The translations under genes and the position numbers were made by a program. DNA of 64,000 nt. Source: Pseudomonadota bacterium (GTDB lineage Bacteria > Pseudomonadota > Gammaproteobacteria > Steroidobacterales > Steroidobacteraceae). The DNA lies in the NCBI GenBank assembly GCA_023417315.1, contig JAEZFW010000037.1, positions 28,538 to 92,537 of the forward strand, read 5' to 3'. The notes beneath the pieces were generated by a model, which saw only the letters and a list, made by a program, of their open reading frames with translations, did no database searches and was not told where the DNA came from. Below are positions 51,734 to 60,768 of the stretch, in pieces (position 1 is the first letter of the stretch; the number at the start of each line of letters is the position of its first letter).

Positions 51734-53539
51734 ATGAGTGCATCGTCCGCAGACATCGCGAGCCATCACGATCCCTGGGATCCGGAGTCCCTCGTGCGGC
51801 TCGTGCCGTTGTTCGGGGATCTGGAGCCTCGACTCGTCGATGCGATCGTCTCTCGCATCCGCTGGTTCTCTTTGCCTGGCGGCACGGTCTTGTTCGAAGC
51901 CGGTGACGCGCCTGATGCGCTCTACTTCGTTGCGAGCGGCAGCCTCGGAGCGTTCACCGTCACCGCGGGAGGGCATCGAAGAAGTGTCGGTCGCATCAGC
52001 GCGGGTGAAACAGTGGGCGAGATGGCGCTCATCTCGGGTAAGCCACGCAATGCCACGGTCATTGCACTGCGCGACTCCGAGCTGGGCCGACTCGCACGCG
52101 AGGATTTCGAGGAGCTGATGCTCTCGCACCCGGCTGGTCTGCTGCGCCTTTCGCAGCTCATGGTGCAACGGCTCGAATCGACTCAGCAGCAGACGCGCGG
52201 CACTCGCTCGATTCCGCGCACGATCGCCATCGTGCCGCATTCGCTTGCTGACGATGCGACCCACTTTGCCGCGAAGCTCGCGACCGAGCTCCAACGGCTC
52301 GGGCGCACGGAGCTCGTGTGGAATCGCCACGCCGTCGATCACACGAGCGAATGGTTTCACGCCATCGAGCGTGCGAACGAGTTCGTCGTATATGTCTGCG
52401 ATGCCGAGCCAAGTAAGTGGAGCAAGTTGTGCCTACGTCAGGCGGATGCGGTGTTGCTGCTCGCGCGCGCAGAAGAAGCGCCGAGCGAATGGCGTGCACT
52501 GATGCATGACTGCGCCCGCACGATGATCGCGCAGCGAATGGAAATGGTGCTCGTCCATCGCGACGGCATTACTCGCGGAGCCGCTGCTCGCTGGCTCACG
52601 TTGAGACCGACGCTTGCACATCATCATGTGCGCAGCCCAGCGGACATCGCTCGTCTTGCGCGCGCGATCACCGGTCATGCGCTTGGCGTCGTATTGTCCG
52701 GCGGCGGCGCTCGCGGCTTCGCTCACCTAGGCGTCTTGCGTGCGATCCGAGAAGCAGGGATCGAAGTCGATGCAATCGGGGGAACGAGCATCGGCGCGGT
52801 GATTGCGGCGGGCTTCGCATGCGAGTGGCACATCGAGGAGCTCATCGAACGCATGCGGCGCAGCTTCGTTGCCACGAACCCCGTCAACGACTACACCTTG
52901 CCGCTGGTGGCGCTAGCATCGGGTCGCAAAGTCACAGGACTGCTGAAGCGCGAGTTCGAGGATGTGTGCATCGAAGATCTCGCAACTCCGTACTTCTGCG
53001 TGTCCACGAACTTGAGCTTGGGGCAAATCGCCGTTCATCGTCGCGGAGAGCTGTGGCGATGGTTGAGGGCGAGCGTTGCGATCCCGGGCGTTCTCCCGCC
53101 AGTGGTTCATAACGCGGAGCTGTTCGTCGATGGCGCCACGATCAACAACCTGCCTGTCGATGTGATGCGCGAAGCGCGCGTCGGCAGGATCATCGGTGTG
53201 GATGTGGGCGCCGATCGCGTCTTCACCACCGACAGCGTGGACTCCGACGCACCGCCGCTGTGGCGAGTGCTCAAGTGGTTCCGCGGACGCAAACACCGTA
53301 TCAACATTCTCCAGATCTTGTGGCGCTCAGGTATGGTGAACAGCGCTGCCAATACCGCGACGCGACGCGAGCTTTCGGATCTATTGCTGCAACCGCCCCT
53401 CGAGCAGATCGACATGCTCAACTGGCGTGCCTTCGATCGTGCGATCGACGCGGGCTACCGTTATGCGTCCCATAAGCTAGAGAGCTCGGACTTGGATGTT
53501 CTCACGCGCTCCGCATCGGCTGCGGAAGCCACGGCCTAG
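51734..53539 (+). CDS. Patatin-like phospholipase with cyclic-nucleotide-binding domain (NTE type)
   Basis: 601 residues in the layout of neuropathy-target-esterase homologues. Residues ~20-150 are a cNMP-binding domain (LFEAGDAPDALYFVASGSLGAF, GETVGEMALISGKPRNATVIAL); the usual phosphate-binding Arg is not obvious. A linker of ~150 residues follows, then the patatin domain: oxyanion loop GGGARGFAHLGVL, nucleophile GGTSIGA, and the catalytic Asp in DGATINNLP. It would deacylate phospholipids or lysophospholipids at the inner membrane. The ATG at 51734 (MSASSADIA) is preferred to an in-frame TTG at 51674. Confidence 0.9.
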   Translation: MSASSADIASHHDPWDPESLVRLVPLFGDLEPRLVDAIVSRIRWFSLPGGTVLFEAGDAPDALYFVASGSLGAFTVTAGGHRRSVGRISAGETVGEMALISGKPRNATVIALRDSELGRLAREDFEELMLSHPAGLLRLSQLMVQRLESTQQQTRGTRSIPRTIAIVPHSLADDATHFAAKLATELQRLGRTELVWNRHAVDHTSEWFHAIERANEFVVYVCDAEPSKWSKLCLRQADAVLLLARAEEAPSEWRALMHDCARTMIAQRMEMVLVHRDGITRGAAARWLTLRPTLAHHHVRSPADIARLARAITGHALGVVLSGGGARGFAHLGVLRAIREAGIEVDAIGGTSIGAVIAAGFACEWHIEELIERMRRSFVATNPVNDYTLPLVALASGRKVTGLLKREFEDVCIEDLATPYFCVSTNLSLGQIAVHRRGELWRWLRASVAIPGVLPPVVHNAELFVDGATINNLPVDVMREARVGRIIGVDVGADRVFTTDSVDSDAPPLWRVLKWFRGRKHRINILQILWRSGMVNSAANTATRRELSDLLLQPPLEQIDMLNWRAFDRAIDAGYRYASHKLESSDLDVLTRSASAAEATA

Positions 53540-53555
53540 CGAGCGCAATCTAGAC

Positions 53556-54308
53556 TCACTGACGAGGAAGCAAGAACCGCATGCCGCGGTGGTTCAGCAC
53601 GACGCCATCATGGGTAATGCGTTCCACTGCGGGCCCTTCGGCGAGCGATTGACCTTCGACGTACTTGCGCATGTTCACGAACACGAACCGCTCCGCGGGA
53701 ATGGGCGAGTGCACGTGAATATCCAAATGCATCTCAGGCAGGTTCGTGCCGCTTGCAGCTAAGTCGCGAAGCGTCGGCAACACTTCGGCCGGCTCGGCAG
53801 GCTGAGCAGCCGCTTGTGACCGGCCGGGACGAATGATCGCGGACCCGTCGGTCGATTCTTCGATCGGCCGCACGATAGGCGGACCTTCGGGCACTGTCGC
53901 CGCGACCGCAAGATCAGGATGCTCGTCGGGATACCCGCTCGGGTAACTGTCGATATTCGCTTCATCAGCCAGCGAGCGGACGGCGGGACTTTGTGTCATG
54001 CGCTCGGGGCTTGCGCTCTGTGGCGCAGGCGTCGCGGCAACCGCCGGCGGCGGATCGATGCGCACAGGAGCAGGTACGGGCGACTCCGCAGGCATGACCG
54101 CGGCTGCCGGCGCAGATTCAGGACTCTCATCCCGCAGCAACACGAACACGAGCACAGCGAGGTTCACGAGCAACAACGCACCCACTGCGAACGCCCACCA
54201 TGGCTTCTGCTCGCGAGGCTGACTCACCTGCACGTCGGCGAGCGACGGACCGACGGTACGCTGCCGTTCGTTCTCGGATTTTTTGAGCGCTTCGAGAATG
54301 AAGCTCAT
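53556..54308 (-). CDS. gspB: GspB, type II secretion assembly protein
   Basis: 250 residues. The cytoplasmic start MSFILEALKKSENERQR is the diagnostic GspB/ExeB N terminus. One transmembrane helix (WWAFAVGALLLVNLAVLVFVLL), a long Pro/Ala-rich periplasmic linker and the C-terminal T2SSB domain (LPEMHLDIHVHSPIPAERFVFVNMRKYVEG, GVVLNHRGMRFLLP) follow. Partner of GspA in inserting the secretin through peptidoglycan. Its ATG overlaps the gspA stop as ATGA. Confidence 0.92.
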   Translation of the reverse strand: MSFILEALKKSENERQRTVGPSLADVQVSQPREQKPWWAFAVGALLLVNLAVLVFVLLRDESPESAPAAAVMPAESPVPAPVRIDPPPAVAATPAPQSASPERMTQSPAVRSLADEANIDSYPSGYPDEHPDLAVAATVPEGPPIVRPIEESTDGSAIIRPGRSQAAAQPAEPAEVLPTLRDLAASGTNLPEMHLDIHVHSPIPAERFVFVNMRKYVEGQSLAEGPAVERITHDGVVLNHRGMRFLLPRQ

Positions 54309-55987
54309 CCGGATGCTCCTGCGGCATTCGCATCTTGCGCAATTAGAAGGGGTGCACCCGAGGAATTGGCGAGCGAGTCGAGCACGATCTGTGTTTGCAC
54401 GCCTGCGATGCCATCTACACGCAGCCGATAGCGACGCTGAAAGTCTTCCACCATGCGCACCAATTCTTGATCGTAGTAGTCGCTCACAGTAGCTTCGGTC
54501 GGGCGGCCGTGGATTGTGTTCAGCGTCTTGCGCAACCACAGCACGCCTTCACCTTGCATGCCTGCGGACAACGAGCGCGGTGCGGCCACTTGCGGGCGCC
54601 ACAGCACGAGGTAGTCGCCGAACCAGAATCGAGAAATCGATGCGATCGGCACATCCAGGTGCGCGTTCGCCAACTTAATCCGAGCAGTCGAGGCATCGAG
54701 CGCAGCGACGACGACCTGATGAGCGTTACCCCCATCGTCGATGAGCGTGAGGATGGCGGGACGATTGAGCGTGCGAAGCTGACCCCAAGATCCTTGCTGA
54801 TACACACATTCGAGTCCCTGCGAGAGCGCCTGATCGCATGGACGGCCGCTCGCGGCATCGAAGCGCCCGCCCCACAGCGAGAACAATTGCGCGAAGGCTG
54901 ATTCGGTATTCGTTTCACCTGCGTGCGTTTGCAGCACCTCGACGATGTCTCGATCGGCAGCTTGGAGCTCCTGCATCGCCGGGGCCGACGCAACTGCAGG
55001 TACGGGCTCTGGCGCTTTTGTGGCCGTGGTGGTGGGCTCGGTTTCGGCCGCGACTGCTGGTGAAGGCGACGCATCCCTATAGGTGCTGACGAGCAGCCAC
55101 ACTGCGAACGCGAGCACAGCGATGCCTATCGCTGCCGAGCTGGTAACGAGCAAGCGCATCCACGGCGGATTGAACGCTCGCCCATACACTTCGCCCGCTG
55201 CCGCACGTACCAAGCTCGGACCGATGCGATGCTGCTCTTGCGTGAATGCGCCGAGCAGGGCGCGATCGCAGATCACATTGATGATACGTGGGATGCCTTC
55301 GCTCAACCGATGCACTTCGCGCAAGGCTGCCGGTGTGAAGATCTCGCCATTGGAACCCGCGACCTTCAGTCGATGCCGCACGTACGCCGCTGTCTCGCTC
55401 TTAGAGAGCGGTGCCAAGTGATATCGCCCGGTGATGCGCTGCGCGAGCTGACGCAGCTCAACGCGTGCGAGCACTTCGCGCAATTCGGGCTGGCCGATGA
55501 GGATGATCTGCAGCAGCTTTTGAGAGGCCGTCTCGAGGTTCGTCAGTAAGCGAACCTGCTCCAGCGTTTCGGGCGTGAGGTTCTGAGCTTCATCCACGAT
55601 GACGACCACGCGGCGCCCTTTCGCATGCGCCTCGAGGAGTCGCTTGTTCAGGATGTCGACGAGATCCTTGATGCTGTTAGCATCGTCGTCGCGCACGAAG
55701 ATGCCGAGCTCTTCGCAGATCGTGAGGACGAATTGCAGCGGTGTGAGCTGCGGGTTCAAGATCACGGCCACATCAGCATGGCCGGGCATGCGCTCGAGAA
55801 GCGAGCGAACGACGGTCGTCTTGCCCGTGCCCACTTCGCCCGTGAGTTGAATGAACCCGCCAGCCTCGTTGATTCCGTACAAGAGGTGGGCAAGCGCCTC
55901 CGCATGCCGCTCGCTCATGAAGAGGTAGCGGGGATCCGGGGTGATGGCGAAGGGTTTTTCGCCCAGGCCGAAAAAGCTCGTGTACAT
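54305..55987 (-). CDS. gspA: GspA, AAA ATPase with peptidoglycan-binding domain
   Basis: 560 residues. It opens with MYTSFFGLGEKPFAITPDPRYLF, typical of ExeA/GspA. Walker A is GEVGTGKTT, Walker B VVVIVDEAQNL, then the sensor GQPELREVL. A transmembrane helix lies at about residues 280-300, and the periplasmic part ends in a PG_binding_1-type domain (LWLRKTLNTIHG..., FQRRYRLRVDGIAGVQTQIVL). It supplies energy and peptidoglycan contact for type II secretin assembly. The rest of the gsp genes are not in the window. Confidence 0.93.
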   Translation of the reverse strand: MYTSFFGLGEKPFAITPDPRYLFMSERHAEALAHLLYGINEAGGFIQLTGEVGTGKTTVVRSLLERMPGHADVAVILNPQLTPLQFVLTICEELGIFVRDDDANSIKDLVDILNKRLLEAHAKGRRVVVIVDEAQNLTPETLEQVRLLTNLETASQKLLQIILIGQPELREVLARVELRQLAQRITGRYHLAPLSKSETAAYVRHRLKVAGSNGEIFTPAALREVHRLSEGIPRIINVICDRALLGAFTQEQHRIGPSLVRAAAGEVYGRAFNPPWMRLLVTSSAAIGIAVLAFAVWLLVSTYRDASPSPAVAAETEPTTTATKAPEPVPAVASAPAMQELQAADRDIVEVLQTHAGETNTESAFAQLFSLWGGRFDAASGRPCDQALSQGLECVYQQGSWGQLRTLNRPAILTLIDDGGNAHQVVVAALDASTARIKLANAHLDVPIASISRFWFGDYLVLWRPQVAAPRSLSAGMQGEGVLWLRKTLNTIHGRPTEATVSDYYDQELVRMVEDFQRRYRLRVDGIAGVQTQIVLDSLANSSGAPLLIAQDANAAGASG

Positions 55988-56309
55988 ATCGACTTATCGG
56001 AGGTCGCCGAGCTTCGAACGAAGGCTCTGCGCAATGATGCCTTCTCGCGCCAGCAGGTGCAAAGCACCTTCTGCTGGGCGCGGGAGATCAGCCACTAGCG
56101 CAGCATCGGCTTCAATGGCGCTGGTCTACTATCCCGTCCATCTCGTTAATCCTCGTCCAGTCCGGTCTTCTGTTCGGAATCCAGATAGGAAGACAACTTC
56201 ACCAGGATGGCTCGCCCTGTTTCAGAGGCATCTTCTTGTCGTTAGTTCACTTGTATCGTGATCCCGGGCGCCTTGCCGCTCTGCACATGGCTCTATAGGC
56301 TCGCGCGCC
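55988..56309. other. Divergent intergenic region with a strong hairpin
   Basis: Between gspA and the yadG-like gene. The only structure seen is an inverted repeat at 56047-56081: outer GCGCCAGCAG/CTGCTGGGCGC and inner GGTGC-AAA-GCACC, 55-95 bp upstream of the gspA start codon, so it would lie in its leader RNA. No ORF, tRNA or repeat-word arm was found. Confidence 0.4.
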
Positions 56310-57233
56310 ATGAAAGCCCTTTCTTTCAGGCAGCTCACCAAGACGTACAAGAACGGCGTTCAAGCCCTCAAAGGCATCGACTTGGATGTCGAGGAGCGGG
56401 ATTTCTTCGCGCTGTTGGGGCCGAACGGAGCTGGCAAGACGACAGCGATCGGCATCGTTACATCGCTCGTCAACAAGACCGCCGGGAAAGTGGAGGTCTT
56501 CGGTCATGACATCGATACGCATCTTGCGCTCGCGAAGTCCTGCATCGGGCTCGTGCCGCAGGAAATCAACTTCAACCAGTTCGAGACGGTTACGACGATC
56601 CTGATCAATCAAGCCGGCTTCTACGGCATCCCGCGCCGCCTTGCGCACGATCGGCTCGAGAAGTACCTCAACGCCTTGCAGCTCTGGGACAAGCGCAACA
56701 GCGTCTCCCGTACGTTGTCTGGCGGAATGAAGCGGCGGCTCATGATCGCACGGGCCTTGATGCACGAGCCAAAGTTGCTGATCTTGGATGAGCCCACTGC
56801 GGGCGTGGACATCGAAGTGCGGCGCTCGATGTGGACCTTCATGCGCGACATCAACGCCGCAGGGACCACGATCATCCTGACGACGCACTATCTAGAAGAG
56901 GCGGAAAGTCTCTGCCGCCATGTCGCGATCATCGATAAAGGGCGAATCATCGAGAACGATCGCATGAGCCGAGTGCTGCGCAAGCTCCAGACAGAGGTGT
57001 TCGTCTTCAACCTGCGCAACCCGCTCGTCGCCCAACCGGAGTTGCCTGGATACGCGGTGACGATGCTGGACGATCACACCCTCGAGATCGAAGTGTCCAA
57101 AGAGCAAAATCTGAACGACATCTTCTCGCGACTGAGCGGAGCAGGGGTCGAGGTCCTCTCGATGCGCAACAAAACGAATCGGCTGGAAGAGCTGTTCATG
57201 CGGATGGTTCAGAAAGAAGTGGTTAGTGGTTAG
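56310..57233 (+). CDS. yadG: YadG-type ABC transporter ATPase
   Basis: 307-residue ATPase closely following E. coli YadG. Walker A GPNGAGKTT (about residues 37-45), GLVPQEINFNQFETV, signature LSGGMKRRLMIARALMHEPKLL, Walker B LLILDEPTAGVDIE and LTTHYLEEAE are all present. SMRNKTNRLEELF closes the family-specific C-terminal domain. It forms an exporter with the downstream permease; substrate unknown. The C-terminal EVVSG and stop are read from the GTGGTTAGTGG repeat arm. Confidence 0.92.
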   Translation: MKALSFRQLTKTYKNGVQALKGIDLDVEERDFFALLGPNGAGKTTAIGIVTSLVNKTAGKVEVFGHDIDTHLALAKSCIGLVPQEINFNQFETVTTILINQAGFYGIPRRLAHDRLEKYLNALQLWDKRNSVSRTLSGGMKRRLMIARALMHEPKLLILDEPTAGVDIEVRRSMWTFMRDINAAGTTIILTTHYLEEAESLCRHVAIIDKGRIIENDRMSRVLRKLQTEVFVFNLRNPLVAQPELPGYAVTMLDDHTLEIEVSKEQNLNDIFSRLSGAGVEVLSMRNKTNRLEELFMRMVQKEVVSG

Positions 57234-57339
57234 TGGTCAGTGGCTAGTTCACAATGACTTGTTGCGTGCAGGGTGAGGGCTTAAGCGTGGTCGAAACATT
57301 CCGAACTAACCACTAATTCGCTAGCCACTAATCACTTCC
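57219..57339. repeat. Intergenic inverted-arm cassette (word GTGGTTAGTGG)
   Basis: Left arm 57219-57250 (GTGGTTAGTGGTTAGTGGTC...) and right arm 57303-57339 (GAACTAACCACTAATTCGCT...) separate two genes of one ABC transporter. The yadG stop TAG (57231-57233) is a TAG unit in the left arm. The right arm reaches the yadH start codon. Confidence 0.88.
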
Positions 57340-58113
57340 ATGCTTCTCAGAACCAACCTCGTCGGCTTCAGCACGATCGTCATACGCGAGTTCAATCGCA
57401 TCTTGCGTATCTGGGGTCAGACCATCGTTCCGCCTGCGATCACGGCGACGCTGTACTTCGTGATCTTCGGTAGCCTGATCGGCAGTCGCATCGGCGAGAT
57501 GGGCGGCTACACGTACATCCAATACATCGCGCCCGGATTGATCATGATGTCCGTGATCACGAACTCGTACGGGAATGTCGTGTCGTCGTTCTTCGGTGCG
57601 AAATTCGGCAAGCACATCGAAGAGCTGCTCGTCGCGCCATTGCCGAATTGGCTAATCGTGGTGGGGTACATGATGGGCGGCATCATGCGCGGGCTGCTCG
57701 TGGGCGCAGTCGTGACGATCATCACCCTCGTGTTCACGCACATGCACATCCATCACATCGGCGTCGTCATCTCCGCCGTGCTGCTGAGCTCCATCGTGTT
57801 CGCGCTTGCCGGGATGATCAACGCGGTGTTTGCGAAGAACTTCGATCAGATCTCGTTCATCCCGACGTTCGTGCTGACGCCGCTCACGTATCTGGGCGGA
57901 GTCTTCTACACGATCAACCTGCTCCCCGAGTGGGCACAGCACATGTCGAAAGCGAACCCGATCTTGTACATGGTCAATGCGTTCCGCTTCGGATTTCTCG
58001 GGGTCTCCGATGTCGACGTCGGATTCGCCTATCTCATTATGGCTACTTCCGCCGTCGTCCTATTCGCCGCGTGCGTGTGGCTGATGTATCGCGGGATCGG
58101 GACGAGGGAGTGA
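57340..58113 (+). CDS. yadH: YadH-type ABC-2 permease
   Basis: 257-residue integral membrane permease with six helices. Family blocks shared with YadH: RIWGQTIVPPAITATLYFVIFGSLIGSRIGEM, IAPGLIMMSVITNSYGNVVSSFFGAKF, IEELLVAPLPNW, and LTPLTYLGGVFYTINLLP. It partners the ATPase upstream despite the 106-bp repeat-filled gap. Ends just before another cassette. Confidence 0.92.
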   Translation: MLLRTNLVGFSTIVIREFNRILRIWGQTIVPPAITATLYFVIFGSLIGSRIGEMGGYTYIQYIAPGLIMMSVITNSYGNVVSSFFGAKFGKHIEELLVAPLPNWLIVVGYMMGGIMRGLLVGAVVTIITLVFTHMHIHHIGVVISAVLLSSIVFALAGMINAVFAKNFDQISFIPTFVLTPLTYLGGVFYTINLLPEWAQHMSKANPILYMVNAFRFGFLGVSDVDVGFAYLIMATSAVVLFAACVWLMYRGIGTRE

Positions 58114-58125
58114 GAAGAGGGGTTT

Positions 58126-58220
58126 GCGGGTAGCTGGGTTCTGGGTGACTGGCCAGAGAAGAGCGGCAGAGCCCTTCTTGTCTCTGGCCAGTACCCAGTA
58201 CCCGATCACCCAGCAGCCCT
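58126..58220. repeat. Intergenic inverted-arm cassette (word GGGTTCTGGGTGACT)
   Basis: Left arm 58126-58165 (GCGGGTAGCTGGGTTCTGGG..., ending GGCCAGAGAAGAGCG) and right arm 58172-58220 (CCCTTCTTGTCTCTGGCCAG...). The compact 6-bp centre makes it the clearest long hairpin. It lies between the converging ends of yadH and the dehydrogenase gene. Confidence 0.9.
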
Positions 58221-58225
58221 GACAA

Positions 58226-59356
58226 TCATTTCGGGCTCAGTCTCAACACTTTGCCCTTCGAGCTATCTGTAATCAGATAGATCGAGCCGTCCGCTCCTTG
58301 CTGTACGTCGCGAATGCGTTCGCGAAGCTCGCCGAGATAACGCGTCTCCTTCGTGACTTTTCCATCTTGCATCTCGAGACGCACGAGGCCGCCGGGAGTC
58401 ATGGAGCCGATCAAGAGATCGCCTTGCCAGTCTTTGAACGCATCCCCCGTGTAGAAGATCGCACCGGAAGGCGCGATGACGGGATCCCAGTAGTACACGG
58501 GCTGCTCCATCCCTTGCTTCTCAGTGCCTTCGCCGATCTTGACCCCTGAGTAGTCGATGCCATACGTGATCACGGGCCAGCCATAGTTCTTGCCCCCTTG
58601 CGGATTGTTGAGCTCATCGCCACCGCGCGCACCGTGCTCGATAGTCCAGAGCGCATTCGTCTCGGGATGGAGTGCAGCCGCTTGGATATTTCGATGGCCG
58701 TACGACCAGATCTCGGGCAGTGCTCCCTCGCGTTTAGCGAACGGATTGTCTTCTGGTACGGTGCCGTCGATCTTCAGGCGAATGACCTTGCCGATTGTCG
58801 TCGAGAGATCCTGCACTTTGGGCCGCTGGTTGTAGCGATCGCCCGTTGTGATGAACATCGTGTCGTTCGTCGCGAATACGATGCGGGAACCGAAATGCAG
58901 ATTGCTGTCCACCTTCGGTGTTTGGCGCCAAATGACTTGCACGTTCTCGAGCGCATCGATACCGAGCCGACCTCGTGCAACGGCGGTGCCCGAGCCACCT
59001 TGCCCGGGTTCGGAGAACGAGAAATAGACGAGCGAATCGTTCGCGAACGTGGGGCTCAAAGTGAGATCGAGCAAGCCGCCTTGACCGCCCGCGGCAACCT
59101 TCGGCACACCTTTCAATGGCGCAGATGCCTTGCCGCTCTTGTCGATCAATCGCAAGCGACCCGCGCGCTCCGTGATCAGCATCCGACCGTCGGGCAACAA
59201 GGCGAGTCCCCAAGGATGCTCGAAACCCTCCGCAACGGTCGCGACTTCGAACGGCCCAGATTCGGACTTCGGCTGTGGCGAGCTAGGCGCAGCAGCGAAC
59301 GAGACGCTCGCGACCAAAGCGGTCAGCAGAGCAGGCGACGATGACCAGCGATACAT
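58226..59356 (-). CDS. PQQ-dependent aldose sugar dehydrogenase (YliI/Asd type)
   Basis: 376-residue periplasmic six-bladed propeller of the soluble glucose/sorbosone dehydrogenase family, using PQQ. Signal peptide SPALLTALVASVSFAAA. Motifs: EGFEHPWGLALLPDGRMLITERAGRLRLI, GQGGLLDL, HFGSRIVF (catalytic His), WSYGHRNIQAAALHP, EHGARGGDELN (Ca/PQQ ligands) and KNYGWPVITYGIDYSG. The start at 59356 (MYRWSSSPAL) has AGGAG 5 bp upstream, better than the longer frame. Oxidises aldoses in the periplasm and feeds the respiratory chain. Confidence 0.92.
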   Translation of the reverse strand: MYRWSSSPALLTALVASVSFAAAPSSPQPKSESGPFEVATVAEGFEHPWGLALLPDGRMLITERAGRLRLIDKSGKASAPLKGVPKVAAGGQGGLLDLTLSPTFANDSLVYFSFSEPGQGGSGTAVARGRLGIDALENVQVIWRQTPKVDSNLHFGSRIVFATNDTMFITTGDRYNQRPKVQDLSTTIGKVIRLKIDGTVPEDNPFAKREGALPEIWSYGHRNIQAAALHPETNALWTIEHGARGGDELNNPQGGKNYGWPVITYGIDYSGVKIGEGTEKQGMEQPVYYWDPVIAPSGAIFYTGDAFKDWQGDLLIGSMTPGGLVRLEMQDGKVTKETRYLGELRERIRDVQQGADGSIYLITDSSKGKVLRLSPK

Positions 59357-59474
59357 GGAGGCTCCTGCGATCATGAACGAACACGACGGAAAGAAGGCGA
59401 ATGAGGTATGAGTTCCAGGGGCTTCTGGATCCCGCATTTCAAATGGATACGGTAAAGACCGCCCGAGTCTTTAC

Positions 59475-60147
59475 CTAGTCAACGATTGCAAAGGTGAGCC
59501 CGTCGTGACCCTTGCTTCCGACGGTCTGGAGTGTGGTTGCACTCACGCGCGCATCGTTGCGAATCTGTTCGTGAAGGCGTCGTACTCCGATCACGTCTGG
59601 ATCCGAGGACGCCTCGTCGATGAGCGCGCCCTTGCGTACGACGTTATCGACGATGATCAAGCTTCCAGGGCGCGAGAGCTTCACTGCCCAGTCGAAATAG
59701 GTCGGAATGTTGACCTTGTCGGCATCGATGAACGTGAGACAGAACGGTCCAGCACCTTCAGCGTGTAAGCCCGGCAAGGTGTCGAGTGCCGCACCGACGC
59801 GAATGTCGATCCGATCGCCGACGCCAGCATGCTGTACGTTCTGACGAGCGACGGCGGCATGCTTGGGATCAAGCTCGAGCGTGATGAGGCTTGCCGTCCG
59901 AGCCGAGCGCGCGTGCGAGCCAGATCGTGCTGTAACCTGCAAGCGTGCCGATCTCGAGGATGCGCTTCGCCCCCATCGCTCTTGCGAGGATATAGAGCAG
60001 TTTGCCTTGGTTCGGCGCGACGTTGATCGCGGGTAGCCCGGCCTCGGTACTCTTTTGCAGTGCATTGTCCAGTCGAGCGTCGCTGGCGAGCAGGTGCTCG
60101 CATATGTATCGATCAACTCCTTCAAACGTCTCTTGGGTCACTTCCAT
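59475..60147 (-). pseudogene. SAM-dependent O-methyltransferase with a single-base frameshift
   Basis: Two overlapping frames together make one family-3 (caffeoyl-CoA/catechol-type) O-methyltransferase. The N-terminal half (start 60147, MEVTQETFEGVDRYI..., with the SAM motif ILEIGTLAGYSTIWLARALG) is in one frame. The C-terminal half (LITLELDPKHAAVARQNVQ, LTFIDADKVNIPTYFDWA, LIIVDNVVRKG) is in another. The break is near 59888: removing one base from GGC AAG C|CTC ATC restores the expected GK-LITLE junction. Either an inactivated gene or a sequencing indel; both halves are otherwise well conserved, which favours a recent event or an error. Confidence 0.75.
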
Positions 60148-60768
60148 AGCCTCTGATTGCGCGAATCCCCGAAGACCGGTCAACAGATTGTATCGTCAAC
60201 GCAACGTTTTAGCGGCCGCTTTCGTAGGTAAAGCGTGCGCAGGTGAGAACCTGCGTCAAATCTTGAAGCCTGGCCCGATGTACATCGCTGTCATCGGCTT
60301 GACAACGTTGCTAGAAAACGCCACATTCCACCCGCGTTCAAGCGCGACTGGCACAAAGGTGCGCTGAATGGGGGATCGGTGAATTGCGAACTTCGCAACG
60401 AAATTATACGCGCCGGGTCACTGGCACGCGTCTGAGTAGACGCCGTAATCCCTCCTTCAACTGACCTTTCTCGCTGGGCGCGCCTGGCAAATACGTCGCT
60501 TTAATTACACTCGAACTCTGGCAATAAAACGGTGGAAATGAAGCTCAGCGGGCGTGTCGCAGACGCGTTTGTCGACGACGTGCGCAATGTGGTTTCACTT
60601 TCTGACGAGGAATAGCTACGTCGTGCTAGTCCTAAGAGCGCATTCCCACCTCGCACTGACAACCGTTGCGGTATCCACCGCTGCGGCGGCTTAGCGCGAT
60701 ATCGACGGTTAGTTTGTTCCACAACAAGAAAAAAATAGAAATCCAAAGTGCTGAGGAGAACTCACTCT
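60148..60768. other. Intergenic region upstream of the TonB receptor
   Basis: About 620 bp with no supported gene. A small hairpin CGCAGGT-GAGA-ACCTGCG is at 60238-60255. A TTGACA hexamer at 60299-60304 has only a poor -10 (CACATT) 17 bp on. The final 60 bp are A-rich and lead to GAGGAGA, the ribosome-binding site of the receptor gene. Promoter not assigned. Confidence 0.4.

Noticed and set aside
56047..56081. Riboswitch in the gspA leader
   Set aside because: Only one hairpin is visible, with no recognisable aptamer core.
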